DNA of 64,000 bases from SZUA-442 sp963759175 (GTDB lineage: Bacteria; Actinomycetota; Acidimicrobiia; Spongiisociales; UBA5794). Below, one piece after another: positions 7,665 through 15,421 of this stretch. The stretch is taken from the NCBI GenBank assembly GCA_963759175.1, contig CAVWXP010000015.1:1-64000 (forward strand). Reading direction: 5' to 3'. Within the stretch, counting starts at the first letter, position 1. Each line of letters starts with the position of its first letter. The translations under genes and the position numbers were made by a program. The notes beneath the pieces were generated by a model. That model did no database searches, was not told where the DNA came from, and saw nothing but the letters and a program-made list of their open reading frames with translations.

Positions 7665-7746
7665 TGCGGGTGGAGGGACTCGAACCCCCACGGGTTTCCC
7701 CACCAGGACCTAAACCTGGCGCGTCTGCCAATTTCGCCACACCCGC
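7665..7746 (-). tRNA. tRNA-Leu (UAG)
   Basis: The minus strand folds as an 82-base class II tRNA: acceptor GCGGGTG pairing with CACCCGC, long variable arm, and anticodon loop TTTAGGT giving UAG for leucine. Its 3' end faces the integrated element on the left, making it the likely attachment gene. CCA is not encoded. Confidence 0.93.
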
Positions 7747-7782
7747 TCGGTGTGCTGTGCGTGCGGACCGCACCAACAAGGA

Positions 7783-7803
7783 CGCCCCCGATGATCGGGG
7801 GCG
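7783..7803 (-). terminator. Stem-loop terminator after tRNA-Lys
   Basis: A nine-pair stem CGCCCCCGA / TCGGGGGCG with a three-base loop lies directly downstream of tRNA-Lys on the minus strand and upstream of tRNA-Leu, followed on that strand by TCCTTGTTGG. Confidence 0.65.
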
Positions 7804-7807
7804 CTCG

Positions 7808-7881
7808 TGGGTCGCCGGGGACTTGAACCCCGAACCTGCGGATTAAGAGTCCGATGCTCTGCCAAATTGAGCTAGCGACCC
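7808..7881 (-). tRNA. tRNA-Lys (CUU)
   Basis: A 74-base cloverleaf on the minus strand: acceptor GGGTCGC, anticodon loop CTCTTAA giving CUU for lysine, T-arm with GTTCAAG, discriminator A. The 10-base sequence GCTAGCGACC at its 5' end is repeated just upstream at 7891-7900. Confidence 0.93.
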
Positions 7882-7921
7882 GCCAACGATGCTAGCGACC
7901 ACCTCTCGGTAACGGCCGGAT

Positions 7922-7968
7922 GCGAACCCAGGGTTCCAGTGACCGGAATCGACCACTGGAGCCCACAG
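7922..7968. repeat. Left 47-bp inverted repeat flanking the AbiEi-like gene
   Basis: It begins GCGAACCCAGGGTTCCAGTG and ends ACTGGAGCCCACAG. These outer 20 and 14 bases are an exact inverted match to the right copy at 8937-8983. The central ACCGGAATCGACC is instead in the same orientation in both copies. CCAGTG and CACTGG make each copy a hairpin in its own right. Confidence 0.85.
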
Positions 7969-8026
7969 AAGCGGCCGGGAGTCCAGCTGTATTGCATCGC
8001 GACTCCCACGATGTCACGCTCGGCAT

Positions 8027-8935
8027 GTGTCGTTGGACTTCGATCTGCACTCGATGGCCGGGAACCAGGGCGGCGTGATCACGCGCTCGCAGGCGATGGC
8101 ACTCGGCATGACGTCGGCATCCATCCAACGGCGTCTCGCCTCGGGTACCTGGATGCGGATCGGCGAAGGCGCGTATCGGCTCTCACGGCGCGACTCGAAG
8201 ATCGATCTCGTGCGAGCTGCCGTTGCCGTGTTGCCCGGAGCCGTCGTGTCGCACGAGTCGGCGGCTGCACTGCACGGTCTGGCGCGCGTACCTCGCGATG
8301 TCGTGACCGTCACCGTCGACGCATCGACGACGCATCGCTTCGCAGGGGTCGTCGTGCATCGGTGCCGTGACATGGACGGCATCGATCGGATGAGCCTGAA
8401 GGGCATGCCGGTCACGACCATCGCCCGCACGCTCGTTGATCTGGCGTCGACGCTGACGGGTCGCCATGTGGAGATCGTGATCGACAACGCTGTTGCTGCG
8501 GGCTCGATTCGGTGGGAGGACGTCGAGGACGTGGTCGACCGAATCGGTCGCCGCGGGAAGACAGGCATCACCGCGGTTCGCCGCATACTCGTCGACAGAC
8601 TCGGTCCGGATCGCAACGCCAGCGCCCTGGAGCGCTTGGGCATCCGGGCCCTCGAGGCATCAGGCCTCCCGGAGTTCGACGTCGAGTTCCCGCTGCCATG
8701 GAGCCCCGACAGGCGATTCGATGTCGCCTTCGCTCGACATCGTCTCGCGGTCGAGTGGGATTCGCGCCGATGGCACACGCAGGTCGAGGCTTTCGACGCC
8801 GATCGTGAGCGTGACCGCATCGCAGCCACGCACGGTTGGCAGGTGCTTCGTTTCACCTGGGTCGATGTGCGACACCGACCGGGTGAGGTCGTGGAGACCG
8901 TTCGCGAGGCGCTCGAGCAGCGGCCGATCGTGTGA
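8027..8935 (+). CDS. AbiEi-type antitoxin domain protein with nuclease-fold C-terminus
   Basis: This 302-residue protein starts at GTG 8027. Residues 10-60 form the winged-helix AbiEi_4-type domain (GNQGGVITRSQAMALGMTSA, then RRLASGTWMRIGEGAYRL). A central segment typical of type IV antitoxin-like proteins follows (PGAVVSHESAAALHGLARVP, then TTIARTLVDLAS). The last 100 residues resemble the DUF559/Vsr-like PD-(D/E)XK fold, with FDVEFPLPWSPDRRFDVAFA, then LAVEWDSRRWH and a final GWQVLRFTWVDV. The likely activity is DNA binding, with possible DNA cleavage or structural use of the nuclease fold. No AbiEii toxin is beside it, so it is an orphan. The whole gene sits between 47-bp inverted repeats, the right one starting two bases after its stop, which suggests a mobile single-gene cassette. 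Confidence 0.8.
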   Translation: MSLDFDLHSMAGNQGGVITRSQAMALGMTSASIQRRLASGTWMRIGEGAYRLSRRDSKIDLVRAAVAVLPGAVVSHESAAALHGLARVPRDVVTVTVDASTTHRFAGVVVHRCRDMDGIDRMSLKGMPVTTIARTLVDLASTLTGRHVEIVIDNAVAAGSIRWEDVEDVVDRIGRRGKTGITAVRRILVDRLGPDRNASALERLGIRALEASGLPEFDVEFPLPWSPDRRFDVAFARHRLAVEWDSRRWHTQVEAFDADRERDRIAATHGWQVLRFTWVDVRHRPGEVVETVREALEQRPIV

Positions 8936-8936
8936 A

Positions 8937-8983
8937 CTGTGGGCTCCAGTGACCGGATTCGACCACTGGAACCCTGGGTTCGC
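8937..8983. repeat. Right 47-bp inverted repeat flanking the AbiEi-like gene
   Basis: This partner of the 7922-7968 repeat has exact reverse-complement outer arms (CTGTGGGCTCCAGT at its left and CACTGGAACCCTGGGTTCGC at its right). The core GTGACCGGATTCGACCAC is in the same direction as the left copy, with one base different. It starts two bases after the stop of the enclosed gene. No target-site duplication is visible outside the pair. Confidence 0.85.
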
Positions 8984-9032
8984 CAGAACCAACGTGCTGG
9001 TGGGTGGTCGGGAGGGGTATCGTCCCGGGCGA

Positions 9033-9106
9033 CGGGCTGTGGCGCAGCTTGGTAGCGCACCTGCTTTGGGAGCAGGGGGTCGTCAGTTCGAATCTGACCA
9101 GCCCGA
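9033..9106 (+). tRNA. tRNA-Pro (UGG)
   Basis: A 74-base cloverleaf with acceptor CGGGCTG, anticodon stem around TTTGGGA giving UGG for proline, T-loop GTTCGAAT and discriminator A. It begins 50 bases after the right inverted repeat. Confidence 0.93.
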
Positions 9107-9116
9107 CGGAAGAGGA

Positions 9117-9137
9117 GCCCCTGCCGCGTGCGGGGGC
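9117..9137 (+). terminator. Stem-loop terminator after tRNA-Pro
   Basis: GCCCCTGC and GCGGGGGC pair with one wobble around a five-base loop, followed by CTTCTTCGTT. It can also serve the methyltransferase gene converging from the right. Confidence 0.65.
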
Positions 9138-9165
9138 CTTCTTCGTTGGCGAGCGGCAGGCCGGA

Positions 9166-9747
9166 TCAGGGCGCCGTGGCGTGGACCACCAGGTCGATCG
9201 CCGTGGCATCGGCGTCCGGCACGGGTCGCAGCCGTTCGCCCAACTCCACGACGCTGAGTCCGTCGACCATCGGAGCGATCAGCTCCTCGGTCCACAGCAC
9301 CTCGGGATGGGCGGGACCACCGTATCCATCCGTCAGGTTCGCCAGGGCGTGTCCGACCCCGAAGAACGTCCCGCCCGGGGCGAGTGCAGCGGTGGCCAGG
9401 GCGAACGCATCCGCGAGGTCGGATGGCATCAGGTGGAGGTAGAAGACGACGACGAGGTCGAACACGCCGTCGGGTTCATACGCCGTCACATCGCCGACGA
9501 CCCAGTCGACGACCGTGTCGCCGGCGAGCGTGCGTGCCTTGTCGATGCCGGTCGCCGAGAAGTCAACCGCGGTGACCTCCCAGCCCTGTTGGGCCAACCA
9601 GATGGCGTTGCGGCCCTCGCCCGAGGCGACGTCGAGGGCCCGGCCGGGGACCAAGCCTTCCACGAGTGGCGGGAGGAACTGGTTCGGCCCCTTCCCCCAT
9701 ATGAGTTCCGAGGCCTCGTACCTGTCGTTCCACATCGATGCATCCAT
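9166..9747 (-). CDS. Class I SAM-dependent methyltransferase
   Basis: A protein of 193 residues with the class I methyltransferase signature. Motif I is ALDVASGEGRNAIWLAQQGW, followed by VTAVDFSATGIDKAR and, near the middle, PDGVFDLVVVFYLHLMP. The N-terminus MWNDRYEASELIWGKGPNQF matches the tellurite-resistance/thiopurine methyltransferase-like group (TehB-like), which act on small molecules in the cytoplasm. The substrate is not predictable. The ATG at 9747 best fits the family N-terminus; the frame is open to 9774. It is divergent from the nucleotidyltransferase, with about 40 bases between starts. Confidence 0.8.
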   Translation of the reverse strand: MDASMWNDRYEASELIWGKGPNQFLPPLVEGLVPGRALDVASGEGRNAIWLAQQGWEVTAVDFSATGIDKARTLAGDTVVDWVVGDVTAYEPDGVFDLVVVFYLHLMPSDLADAFALATAALAPGGTFFGVGHALANLTDGYGGPAHPEVLWTEELIAPMVDGLSVVELGERLRPVPDADATAIDLVVHATAP

Positions 9748-9788
9748 GCGTCCCATGGTACGGATGGTCGCCACGGCACAATGCTGCC

Positions 9789-10425
9789 ATGGACACGACC
9801 GCGGACATCGACGGCCCCTGGGAGCCGCTGGCTATCGATGCGATAGCCGAGCGCATGGATCCCACGGGCGTCGACTGGTGGATAGCGGGTGGCGTGGCGA
9901 TCGACCTCTTCCTCGGTTGGACCTCGCGACCACACGCCGATGTCGACGTCGAGATGTTCCGTACGGATCGCGACGTCCTCGGCCGGGCGTTCGAGGGTTG
10001 GGAGCTGTTCTCCGTGTCGGCCGGTGATCTGTCGCCGTGGCGCCCAGGCATCGACCTGCCACACCACGTCTTCGGCATCTGGGGCAGACCGGCAGCAGGG
10101 GAACCGTGGGCGATCGAGGTGATGCTCGCCGACGGCGACGACGACGACATGGCGATTCCGGAGGGACCCACGCATCGAGCGCCCCAGGGCGGGGTTGACC
10201 CACACCACCCCCGGCGGGATCGCCTACTGCACCCCCGAGGTCCAGCTGCTCTACAAGGCCAAGCAGGCCCGCCCCAAGGACGACGTCGACCTGGCCCGCA
10301 CGCTCCACCTCCTCGATGACACACAGAAGGACTGGCTCCATGACGCGCTGGCCGTCACCCAGCCCGACCATCCGTGGGTGGCGGTCCTCGGCCAGACACC
10401 ACGAGTGCACGGCGGATCCCGGTAA
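9789..10425 (+). pseudogene. Nucleotidyltransferase (aminoglycoside adenylyltransferase-like), frameshifted
   Basis: The first part contains GVDWWIAGGVAIDLFLGWTS followed by RPHADVDVEMFR, the GG...DxD nucleotidyltransferase pattern seen in the ANT(2'')/LinA-type family. Near 10148 an extra base in GACGACATGGCG breaks the frame. Dropping it restores WRFRRDPRIERPRAGLTHTT and then GGIAYCTPEVQLLYKAKQAR, with PKDDVDLARTLHLLDD, the usual C-terminal helices, ending at TGA 10423-10425. The intact product would transfer a nucleotide to a small molecule; drug resistance is not implied by the fold alone. The single extra base may be a sequencing error. Confidence 0.7.
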
Positions 10426-10440
10426 CCTGCACGTCGCTGT

Positions 10441-10511
10441 GCGGGTGTAGCTCAATGGCAGAGCCCCAGCCTTCCAAGCTGGTCACGCGGGTTCGACTCC
10501 CGTCACCCGCT
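10441..10511 (+). tRNA. tRNA-Gly (UCC)
   Basis: A 71-base cloverleaf with acceptor GCGGGTG, anticodon loop CTTCCAA giving UCC for glycine, T-loop GTTCGACT and discriminator T. Confidence 0.93.
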
Positions 10512-10538
10512 CGAACGGCGACCACGAGTCGCCGACGT

Positions 10539-10612
<74 letters not shown>

Positions 10613-10740
10613 CCGTCATGGGAGGCCGCCCAACGGGTGAGTGCAGCGCTCGGTTGCCGTGGGTGTGGCGGTACCATGCGCCAGCTCCCGCACCGCCCCC
10701 GATGGGTGGATCGTGGGCGCACAGCGTTCCACGCTGACTT

Positions 10741-10816
10741 GGTGGCCGTAGCTCAGCTTGGTTAGAGCGCCTGGTTGTGGTCCAGGAGGTCGCGGGTTCG
10801 AATCCCGTCGGCCACC
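10741..10816 (+). tRNA. tRNA-His (GUG)
   Basis: A cloverleaf with the histidine-specific extra G at position -1 (10741) opposite C73 (10816), acceptor GTGGCCG, and anticodon loop TTGTGGT giving GUG. It is upstream of tig in the same direction. Confidence 0.93.
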
Positions 10817-10881
10817 CCAATCGCCGCCTTCTCCATCTGTCGTGGAGGAGGCGTACACGTGTCGTGAATCGAGGAGAGATC

Positions 10882-12300
10882 GTGCATACCGAGGTCAACG
10901 AATCCGGGCGTTTCGAGCGGACCCTGACCGTCACGCTCGACAACGACGAGCTCGCCGATGCCAAGCAGAAGGCCGCTCGGAAGATCTCGAAGTCGATGAA
11001 GATCAAGGGTTTCCGTCCGGGCAAGGCGCCCCTGTCGGTCGTCGAACGGATGGCAGGGGCCGACTACGTGCGGGCCGAGGCCATCGAGGAAGCGATCCAG
11101 TCCGTCGTGCCGTCGGCGATCGACGAGTCAGGCCTCGATCCGGTGACGGTCCCGTCCGTGTCCGCGATCAGGGACGAGAACGAGGATGGATCGGTCGAGA
11201 TCGACATCCTCGTCACGCTGTGGCCCGTCCTCGAGTCGCTGCCAGACTTCGGCTCGTTCGAGATCGAGGTGGAGGACCCATCGGTCACCCCCGAGGAGGT
11301 GGCCGAGCAGCTCGATGCCCTGCGCAACCAGTACGCCGAACTCGAGGACCACGACGGTGTCCTTGGCGACGGCGACTTCGCGATGATCGACATCACGGTC
11401 ACCCAGGGCGACGAGGTGGTCGAATCCGCGGCCGCCAAGGACCTCATGTACGAGGTCGGCACCGAGTCGTTCATCCCCGGCCTCGATGAGCTGCTCGCTG
11501 GCGCCGAGGTCGGATCGACGGTCACCGGGGACACCACCCTCCCCGACGGCTACTCCGACAAGGGCGGCGAGGAGGTCACCATCGCCGTGACCGTCAAGGA
11601 GGCCAAGACGAAGGTCCTTCCCGAGCTCACCGACGACATGGTCGAGGACGCAACCGACTTCCACACCGTCGAGGAGCTCACCGAGGCGATCGAGCGCAAC
11701 ATGGCTGCCTACAAGGTGCACACGCAGCGCCAGATCCTCCAGGACAAGGCCGTGCAGTACGCGCTCAACGAGGTGGACTTCGAGGTACCGGAGGCCCTGA
11801 TCACCGCCGAGGTCGAGGCGCGGGTCCAGAACCTGGTCCGGCGGCTCCAGAGCGACAACATCGACATCCATGACTACCTGCGCATCATGGGCCAGGACGA
11901 GGCATCGTTCGTCGCCTCGATGCGCGACCAGGCAGATCACGCCCTGTCCACGCGGATCCTGCTCGAGTCCATCGCGGCTGTCGAGAACTGGGAGGTCGGC
12001 GACGACGACCTCGTCGCCCATGTCGAACGGCTGCTCGACGGCCAACCGGGCGATCCACAGGAGCTCGTCGATGCGTGGAAGGCGGGCGGTCAGGTTGAGT
12101 CCTTGACCGGTGATATCCTCCGCGAGCGGGCCCTCACCAGTCTCATCGATGCAGCGTCACCGGTCGATGCTGATGGGAACCCGGTCGATCTCACTCCTGT
12201 GGTGATCGACGACGATACGAAGACGAAGACGAAGACGAAGACATTGCGGAAGAACCTGACACCGACGTGGTTGCAGACGACTCCGACGCATCGCCGTTGA
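10882..12300 (+). CDS. tig: Trigger factor, ribosome-associated chaperone and prolyl isomerase
   Basis: The protein of 472 residues has the ribosome-binding domain with the signature-like loop KIKGFRPGKAPLSVV, a central FKBP-type domain (GDGDFAMIDITVTQGDEVVE, then IPGLDELLAGAEVGS), and a helical C-terminal chaperone domain. It binds at the exit tunnel and protects nascent chains. GTG 10882 follows GAGGAGAG. The normal acidic tail is broken: in the written frame it ends DDDTKTKTKTKTLRKNL at 12300. The frame one base over gives YEDEDEDEDIAEEP and a run of D/E ending in a TGA (12336-12338) that overlaps the clpP ATG. Loss of one base in the GACGAA repeat near 12226 would explain this. The gene precedes clpP-clpX, a very common chromosomal order. 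Confidence 0.95.
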   Translation: MHTEVNESGRFERTLTVTLDNDELADAKQKAARKISKSMKIKGFRPGKAPLSVVERMAGADYVRAEAIEEAIQSVVPSAIDESGLDPVTVPSVSAIRDENEDGSVEIDILVTLWPVLESLPDFGSFEIEVEDPSVTPEEVAEQLDALRNQYAELEDHDGVLGDGDFAMIDITVTQGDEVVESAAAKDLMYEVGTESFIPGLDELLAGAEVGSTVTGDTTLPDGYSDKGGEEVTIAVTVKEAKTKVLPELTDDMVEDATDFHTVEELTEAIERNMAAYKVHTQRQILQDKAVQYALNEVDFEVPEALITAEVEARVQNLVRRLQSDNIDIHDYLRIMGQDEASFVASMRDQADHALSTRILLESIAAVENWEVGDDDLVAHVERLLDGQPGDPQELVDAWKAGGQVESLTGDILRERALTSLIDAASPVDADGNPVDLTPVVIDDDTKTKTKTKTLRKNLTPTWLQTTPTHRR

Positions 12301-12334
12301 ATGACGATGCATCCGACGATTCGGAGGAAGAAGA

Positions 12335-12943
12335 ATGAGTTACCTGGTCCCCACCGTCGTTGAGAACACTCCTCGGGGCGAGCGCGCCTTCGACATCTAC
12401 AGCCGGCTCCTCAAGGACCGCATCATCTTCCTCGGCACGCCGATCGATGATGGCGTCGCCAACATCATCATGGCCCAGCTCCTCCACCTCGAAGGCGAGG
12501 ATCCCGACAAGGACATCAACCTGTACATCAACTCGCCGGGCGGGTCCACGTACGCCCTGATGGCCATCTACGACACGATGGAGTTCATCAAGCCGGCCGT
12601 GGCGACCTACTGCATGGGCCTCGCAGCCTCGGCCGCAGCCGTGCTGTTGGCAGCCGGCGCCGAGGGGAAGCGCTACGGGCTCCCGCACAGCCGCATCATG
12701 ATCCACCAGCCGCATGTGTCGGGGCTCGGCGGTCAGGCGACCGACATCGAGATCCATGCCAGGGAGATCCTCAAGACCCGTGAGGACATCAACGAGATCC
12801 TCGCCAAGCACACCAAGAAGCCGCTCGAACAGGTCCAGGTCGACACCGAGCGTGACTATTGGCTCGGTTCGGAGGAAGCCATCGAGTACGGTGTTCTCGA
12901 CTCCGTGCTCTCGGGCCGCACGCTCGAGGCCGTGGCAACCTAG
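12335..12943 (+). CDS. clpP: ATP-dependent Clp protease proteolytic subunit
   Basis: At 202 residues it is the normal ClpP length. The catalytic serine S99 lies in GLAASAAAVLLAAG, where the usual MG after the serine is AA. The catalytic histidine is H124 in RIMIHQP, and the aspartate region is TERDYW near residue 174. Tetradecamers of ClpP degrade proteins unfolded by ClpX, encoded 12 bases downstream. Only one clpP is here. Most actinobacteria have two, so a partner may lie elsewhere; the unusual serine neighbourhood fits a paralogue in a mixed complex. GAGGAAGAAG precedes ATG 12335. Confidence 0.96.
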   Translation: MSYLVPTVVENTPRGERAFDIYSRLLKDRIIFLGTPIDDGVANIIMAQLLHLEGEDPDKDINLYINSPGGSTYALMAIYDTMEFIKPAVATYCMGLAASAAAVLLAAGAEGKRYGLPHSRIMIHQPHVSGLGGQATDIEIHAREILKTREDINEILAKHTKKPLEQVQVDTERDYWLGSEEAIEYGVLDSVLSGRTLEAVAT

Positions 12944-12955
12944 GGGAGCGCTCAC

Positions 12956-14230
12956 GTGGCGAAGTACGAAGGGTCCGAACTGCTCAAGTGCAGTTTCTGC
13001 GGCAAATCCCAGAAACAGGTCAAGAAGCTGATCGCCGGACCGGGTGTGTACATCTGCGATGAATGCATCGAGCTGTGCAACGAGATCATCGAAGAGGAGC
13101 TCTCGGGCACCGAAGAGGTCTCGTTCACGGAGCTTCCCAAGCCACACGAGATCTACGAGTTCCTCGAGGAGTACGTCGTCGGCCAATCGCAGGCCAAGAA
13201 GGTGCTGTCGGTCGCGGTGTACAACCACTACAAGCGGGTACGTGCCGGACAGCGGTCCACCGACGAGGAAGTCGAACTCCAGAAGTCCAACATCCTCATG
13301 ATCGGGCCCACCGGTTCGGGCAAGACCCTCATGGCCCAGACCCTGGCCCGTCTCCTCAACGTCCCGTTTGCGATCGCCGATGCCACCGCGCTCACCGAGG
13401 CCGGCTACGTGGGCGAGGACGTCGAGAACATCCTGCTCAAGATCATCCAGGCCGCCGACTTCGATACCAAACGCGCCGAGCAGGGGATCATCTACATCGA
13501 TGAGATCGACAAGATCGCCCGCAAGGCGGAGAACCCGTCGATCACCCGCGACGTGTCGGGGGAGGGCGTCCAGCAGGCGCTCCTGAAGATCCTCGAGGGT
13601 TCCGTTGCATCCGTGCCACCCCAGGGCGGCCGCAAACACCCCCACCAGGAGCTGATCCAGGTGGACACCACGAACATGCTGTTCATCTGTGGTGGCGCAT
13701 TCGCCGGACTCGAAGAGGTCATCGGCAAGCGGGTCGGCGGCAAGTCCGTCGGGTTCGGTGCCGAGGTGAATTCGAAGGCGGAGCGACGTCCACACGAGAT
13801 CATCGAGCAGGTCATGCCGGAGGATCTCATCGGGTACGGCCTGATTCCCGAGTTCATCGGCAGGCTTCCCGTGATGACCACGGTCGCGGACCTCGACAAG
13901 GAATCGCTGATCCAGGTCCTCACGGAACCGAAGAATGCGATCGTCAAGCAGTATGCCCGGTTCTTCGAGATGGACGGTGTCGAACTCGTCCTCACGGAGG
14001 ATGCCCTCGATGCGATCGCCGAGCAGGCGCTCAAGCGGGGAACAGGCGCCCGCGGGTTGAGGGCCATCATGGAGGAAGTGCTGCTCGACACCATGTACGA
14101 GCTCCCTTCGCGCACCGATGTTGCCCGCGTCGTCATCGACGGCGAGGTCGTCCGAAAGCGCGTCAATCCGACGTTGGTTCCCATCCAGGACATCGTCTCC
14201 GCCGACCTCCCCGAAGAGCGTTCAGCCTGA
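12956..14230 (+). CDS. clpX: ClpX unfoldase subunit of ClpXP
   Basis: The 424-residue AAA+ protein has an N-terminal zinc-binding domain (CSFCGKSQKQV, then ICDECIELC), Walker A GPTGSGKT, Walker B IIYIDEIDK, and the pore and ClpP-docking features of the family. A C-terminal sensor 2 region includes GTGARGLRAIMEEVLLD. It unfolds tagged substrates and threads them into ClpP. The GTG start at 12956 follows AGGGGAG and lies 12 bases after clpP, so the two are co-transcribed. Confidence 0.97.
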   Translation: MAKYEGSELLKCSFCGKSQKQVKKLIAGPGVYICDECIELCNEIIEEELSGTEEVSFTELPKPHEIYEFLEEYVVGQSQAKKVLSVAVYNHYKRVRAGQRSTDEEVELQKSNILMIGPTGSGKTLMAQTLARLLNVPFAIADATALTEAGYVGEDVENILLKIIQAADFDTKRAEQGIIYIDEIDKIARKAENPSITRDVSGEGVQQALLKILEGSVASVPPQGGRKHPHQELIQVDTTNMLFICGGAFAGLEEVIGKRVGGKSVGFGAEVNSKAERRPHEIIEQVMPEDLIGYGLIPEFIGRLPVMTTVADLDKESLIQVLTEPKNAIVKQYARFFEMDGVELVLTEDALDAIAEQALKRGTGARGLRAIMEEVLLDTMYELPSRTDVARVVIDGEVVRKRVNPTLVPIQDIVSADLPEERSA

Positions 14231-14266
14231 CCGTGGCCGCCGATCGGCGCCGCCGGGGATTCCGCC

Positions 14267-14929
14267 ATGGGTGATGCCTGGCCGATGACGGCGAAGGTCG
14301 CGTTCGTCGGATCCCACGGCATTCGCAAAACCACCGCGGTGCACGCATTCGCCAACACCATGCAGCGTGCAGGACGCTCCGTCGAGCATGGCCGCGAGGT
14401 GGTCAGGGACAATCCCCTGGGCATCAACGAGGGTGCCACCGGTGAAGCCCAGCTGTGGGTGCTCGTGAGCCAGATACGCCAGGAGCTCCGGTTGAGCCAG
14501 AACGCCGAGGTCCTCGTCCTCGACCGCGGCGTCATGGACAACTACGCCTACTACCTGCGGGCATGCGGCGGTGGGGATCCGTTCGACGTGGGGCCGTTGG
14601 TGCGTCGATGGTCAGCGAGCTACGACATGGTCGTGCGCCTGTTGCCGGACGTTGAACTGCGCGACGACGGCGTTCGGTCGACCTCGGACACCTTCCGGGA
14701 CGAGATCGAGGCCATCCTCGACGCGGAGCTGCCGGACCTCATCGAGGCCCGGCGTCTGGTGGTCGAGCAGGCGTCGGCGATCGATGACCGATTCGACTGG
14801 TGGCCCCTCGCCGAACGACTCGCTGGCCTGATGGAACAACCCCTCTACGCCGGAGGTGTGCCGCGGCGCCGTGCGCGACCCGTGCGTCGCGACCCGGTGG
14901 ATGTTCCCCAGCTCGAGCTCGAGGTCTGA
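14267..14929 (+). CDS. P-loop ATP-binding protein, AAA_28/NadR-kinase-like
   Basis: A protein of 220 residues with a P-loop FVGSHGIRKTTAVHAFA near the start and a kinase-like EVLVLDRGVMDNYAYYLRAC that resembles nucleoside-kinase folds. The C-terminal third is an extended basic segment. The lysine-threonine of the P-loop is preceded by R, where G is usual in G-K-T/S, as in AAA_28 proteins. The family includes NadR-type nicotinamide riboside kinases and deoxynucleoside kinase-like proteins; the substrate is unknown. The start may instead be ATG 14285. It lies 36 bases after clpX and converges with the next gene. Confidence 0.6.
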   Translation: MGDAWPMTAKVAFVGSHGIRKTTAVHAFANTMQRAGRSVEHGREVVRDNPLGINEGATGEAQLWVLVSQIRQELRLSQNAEVLVLDRGVMDNYAYYLRACGGGDPFDVGPLVRRWSASYDMVVRLLPDVELRDDGVRSTSDTFRDEIEAILDAELPDLIEARRLVVEQASAIDDRFDWWPLAERLAGLMEQPLYAGGVPRRRARPVRRDPVDVPQLELEV

Positions 14930-14933
14930 TCGA

Positions 14934-15263
14934 TCAGTCCGATTCCGATCGGAGCGTCGAGAAGACCACGTCGAACTCGAGGAGCTCGGATCCCGAGGAG
15001 ACGGGTGCCCGCTGCTCGCCCCCGGGTCCGGTGTGACCCTGCTCGAACTCCCGGGACGAGACCCACGCCTCGAACGCCTCCTCGGATTCCCAATGTGTCA
15101 CCACGAAGTACCGAGTCTCGTTGTCTCCCGTGGGCCGCAGGAGCTCGAACCCCTCGAACCCTGGCTGCTCGTCCACGGCTCCCAGACGTTGCGCGAATCG
15201 GCCCTCCAGCTCCGATCCGGCGCCATCGGGAACCGAGATCGCATTGATACGTACGACGCTCAT
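14934..15263 (-). CDS. ABM-fold monooxygenase, MhuD/IsdG-like
   Basis: A protein of 109 residues of the antibiotic biosynthesis monooxygenase (ABM) fold. VVRINAISVPDGAGSELEGR opens the ferredoxin-like strand, and FAQRLGAVDEQPGFEGFELL with RPTGDNETRYFVVTHWESEE matches the heme-degrading MhuD-like pattern (N near residue 7, W in the T.WES motif, H in the following helix). Such enzymes are small cytoplasmic dimers that open heme and release iron. Distant ABM members have other roles, so the heme call is moderate. GGAG is correctly spaced from ATG 15263. The gene ends four bases from the convergent AAA gene. Confidence 0.75.
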   Translation of the reverse strand: MSVVRINAISVPDGAGSELEGRFAQRLGAVDEQPGFEGFELLRPTGDNETRYFVVTHWESEEAFEAWVSSREFEQGHTGPGGEQRAPVSSGSELLEFDVVFSTLRSESD

Positions 15264-15421
15264 GTGCATACTCCACGGTTGGCGGCGGTGTCGGCACCAT
15301 TTCACCACGGTGGCGACGGTGGAAACACGCGCGGCGAGGTCGCGTACCGGGCGCACACCTGCTCCTGAGCCCGTCGCGGGTGATCCCACCGCGAGCCACC
15401 GGCCACGGCGATCGGATCCCA

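Noticed and set aside
10148..10160. Programmed frameshift in the nucleotidyltransferase
   Set aside because: No slippery heptamer or downstream structure is evident, and similar single-base breaks occur in valS and hrpA.
12191..13795. Long open frame on the minus strand opposite clpX
   Set aside because: It mirrors the strongly conserved clpP-clpX coding region and has no motif; long antisense frames are expected in GC-rich genes.
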